Source of the DNA: Eubacteriales bacterium | Lineage (GTDB): Bacteria > Bacillota > Clostridia > Oscillospirales > CAG-382 | Direction: 5' to 3' | Length of the DNA: 5,258 bases | Assembly (NCBI GenBank): GCA_028701715.1 | Contig: JAQVQF010000153.1 | Span: 1-5,258 of the forward strand | In this document: one piece after another, positions 5,252-5,258 of the stretch | Position numbering within the stretch: position 1 is the first letter of the stretch | Layout: every line of letters starts with the position of its first letter | Notes under the pieces: generated by a model | Told to the model about the DNA's origin: nothing | Seen by the model: the letters and a program-made list of their open reading frames with translations, nothing else | Databases searched by the model: none | Translations under genes and position numbers: made by a program

Positions 5252-5258
5252 ATTTCCG

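Noticed and set aside
5250..5252. TGA at the right edge as the stop of an upstream gene such as phoU
   Set aside because: Only two codons lie before it in the window, so no gene can be supported.

Overview
The window looks like a chromosomal piece of an anaerobic Gram-positive bacterium of the class Clostridia (Bacillota). This rests on three things: strong purine-rich Shine-Dalgarno sites, a short lipoprotein signal on the phosphate-binding protein, and the sequence style of PhoR and PstS. No rRNA or marker gene is present, so the placement is an inference. All four genes lie on the minus strand, so they are transcribed from position 5258 towards position 1.

In order of transcription: 5240-4551 encodes a PhoB/PhoP-type response regulator, and 4513-2870 encodes its membrane sensor kinase of the PhoR type. 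2828-1233 encodes a beta-CASP metallo-beta-lactamase-fold protein, probably an RNA-processing nuclease. After a 429-base intergenic region, 803-1 encodes the first 267 residues of a PstS-like phosphate-binding lipoprotein, which runs off the window. The first three genes are 37 and 41 bases apart and probably form one transcript. The phoR ribosome-binding site sits in a hairpin that also contains the phoB stop codon.

The intergenic region is the most unusual part. Bases 973-1221 are almost entirely a chain of six palindromes (arms of 7 to 20 bp, mostly perfect). Neighbouring palindromes share their ends, and nearly every stem base carries TGAA/TTCA. The block has imperfect terminal inverted repeats and is flanked by a 9-bp direct repeat, ATTAACTTA, so it may be a non-autonomous mobile element (MITE-like) inserted just after the nuclease gene. 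It could instead be a structured RNA. Next comes a conventional intrinsic terminator (919-955, minus strand), so pstS most likely has its own promoter in 819-918.

Functionally this is a phosphate-starvation locus. PhoR senses the phosphate state at the membrane, PhoB is the DNA-binding output, and PstS is the usual target; pstC, pstA, pstB and phoU would be expected beyond the left edge or elsewhere. The PstS has a permuted order: the half with the GSGTR phosphate-loop motif comes first and the half normally found at the N-terminus comes second. The role of the beta-CASP protein in this setting is unknown.
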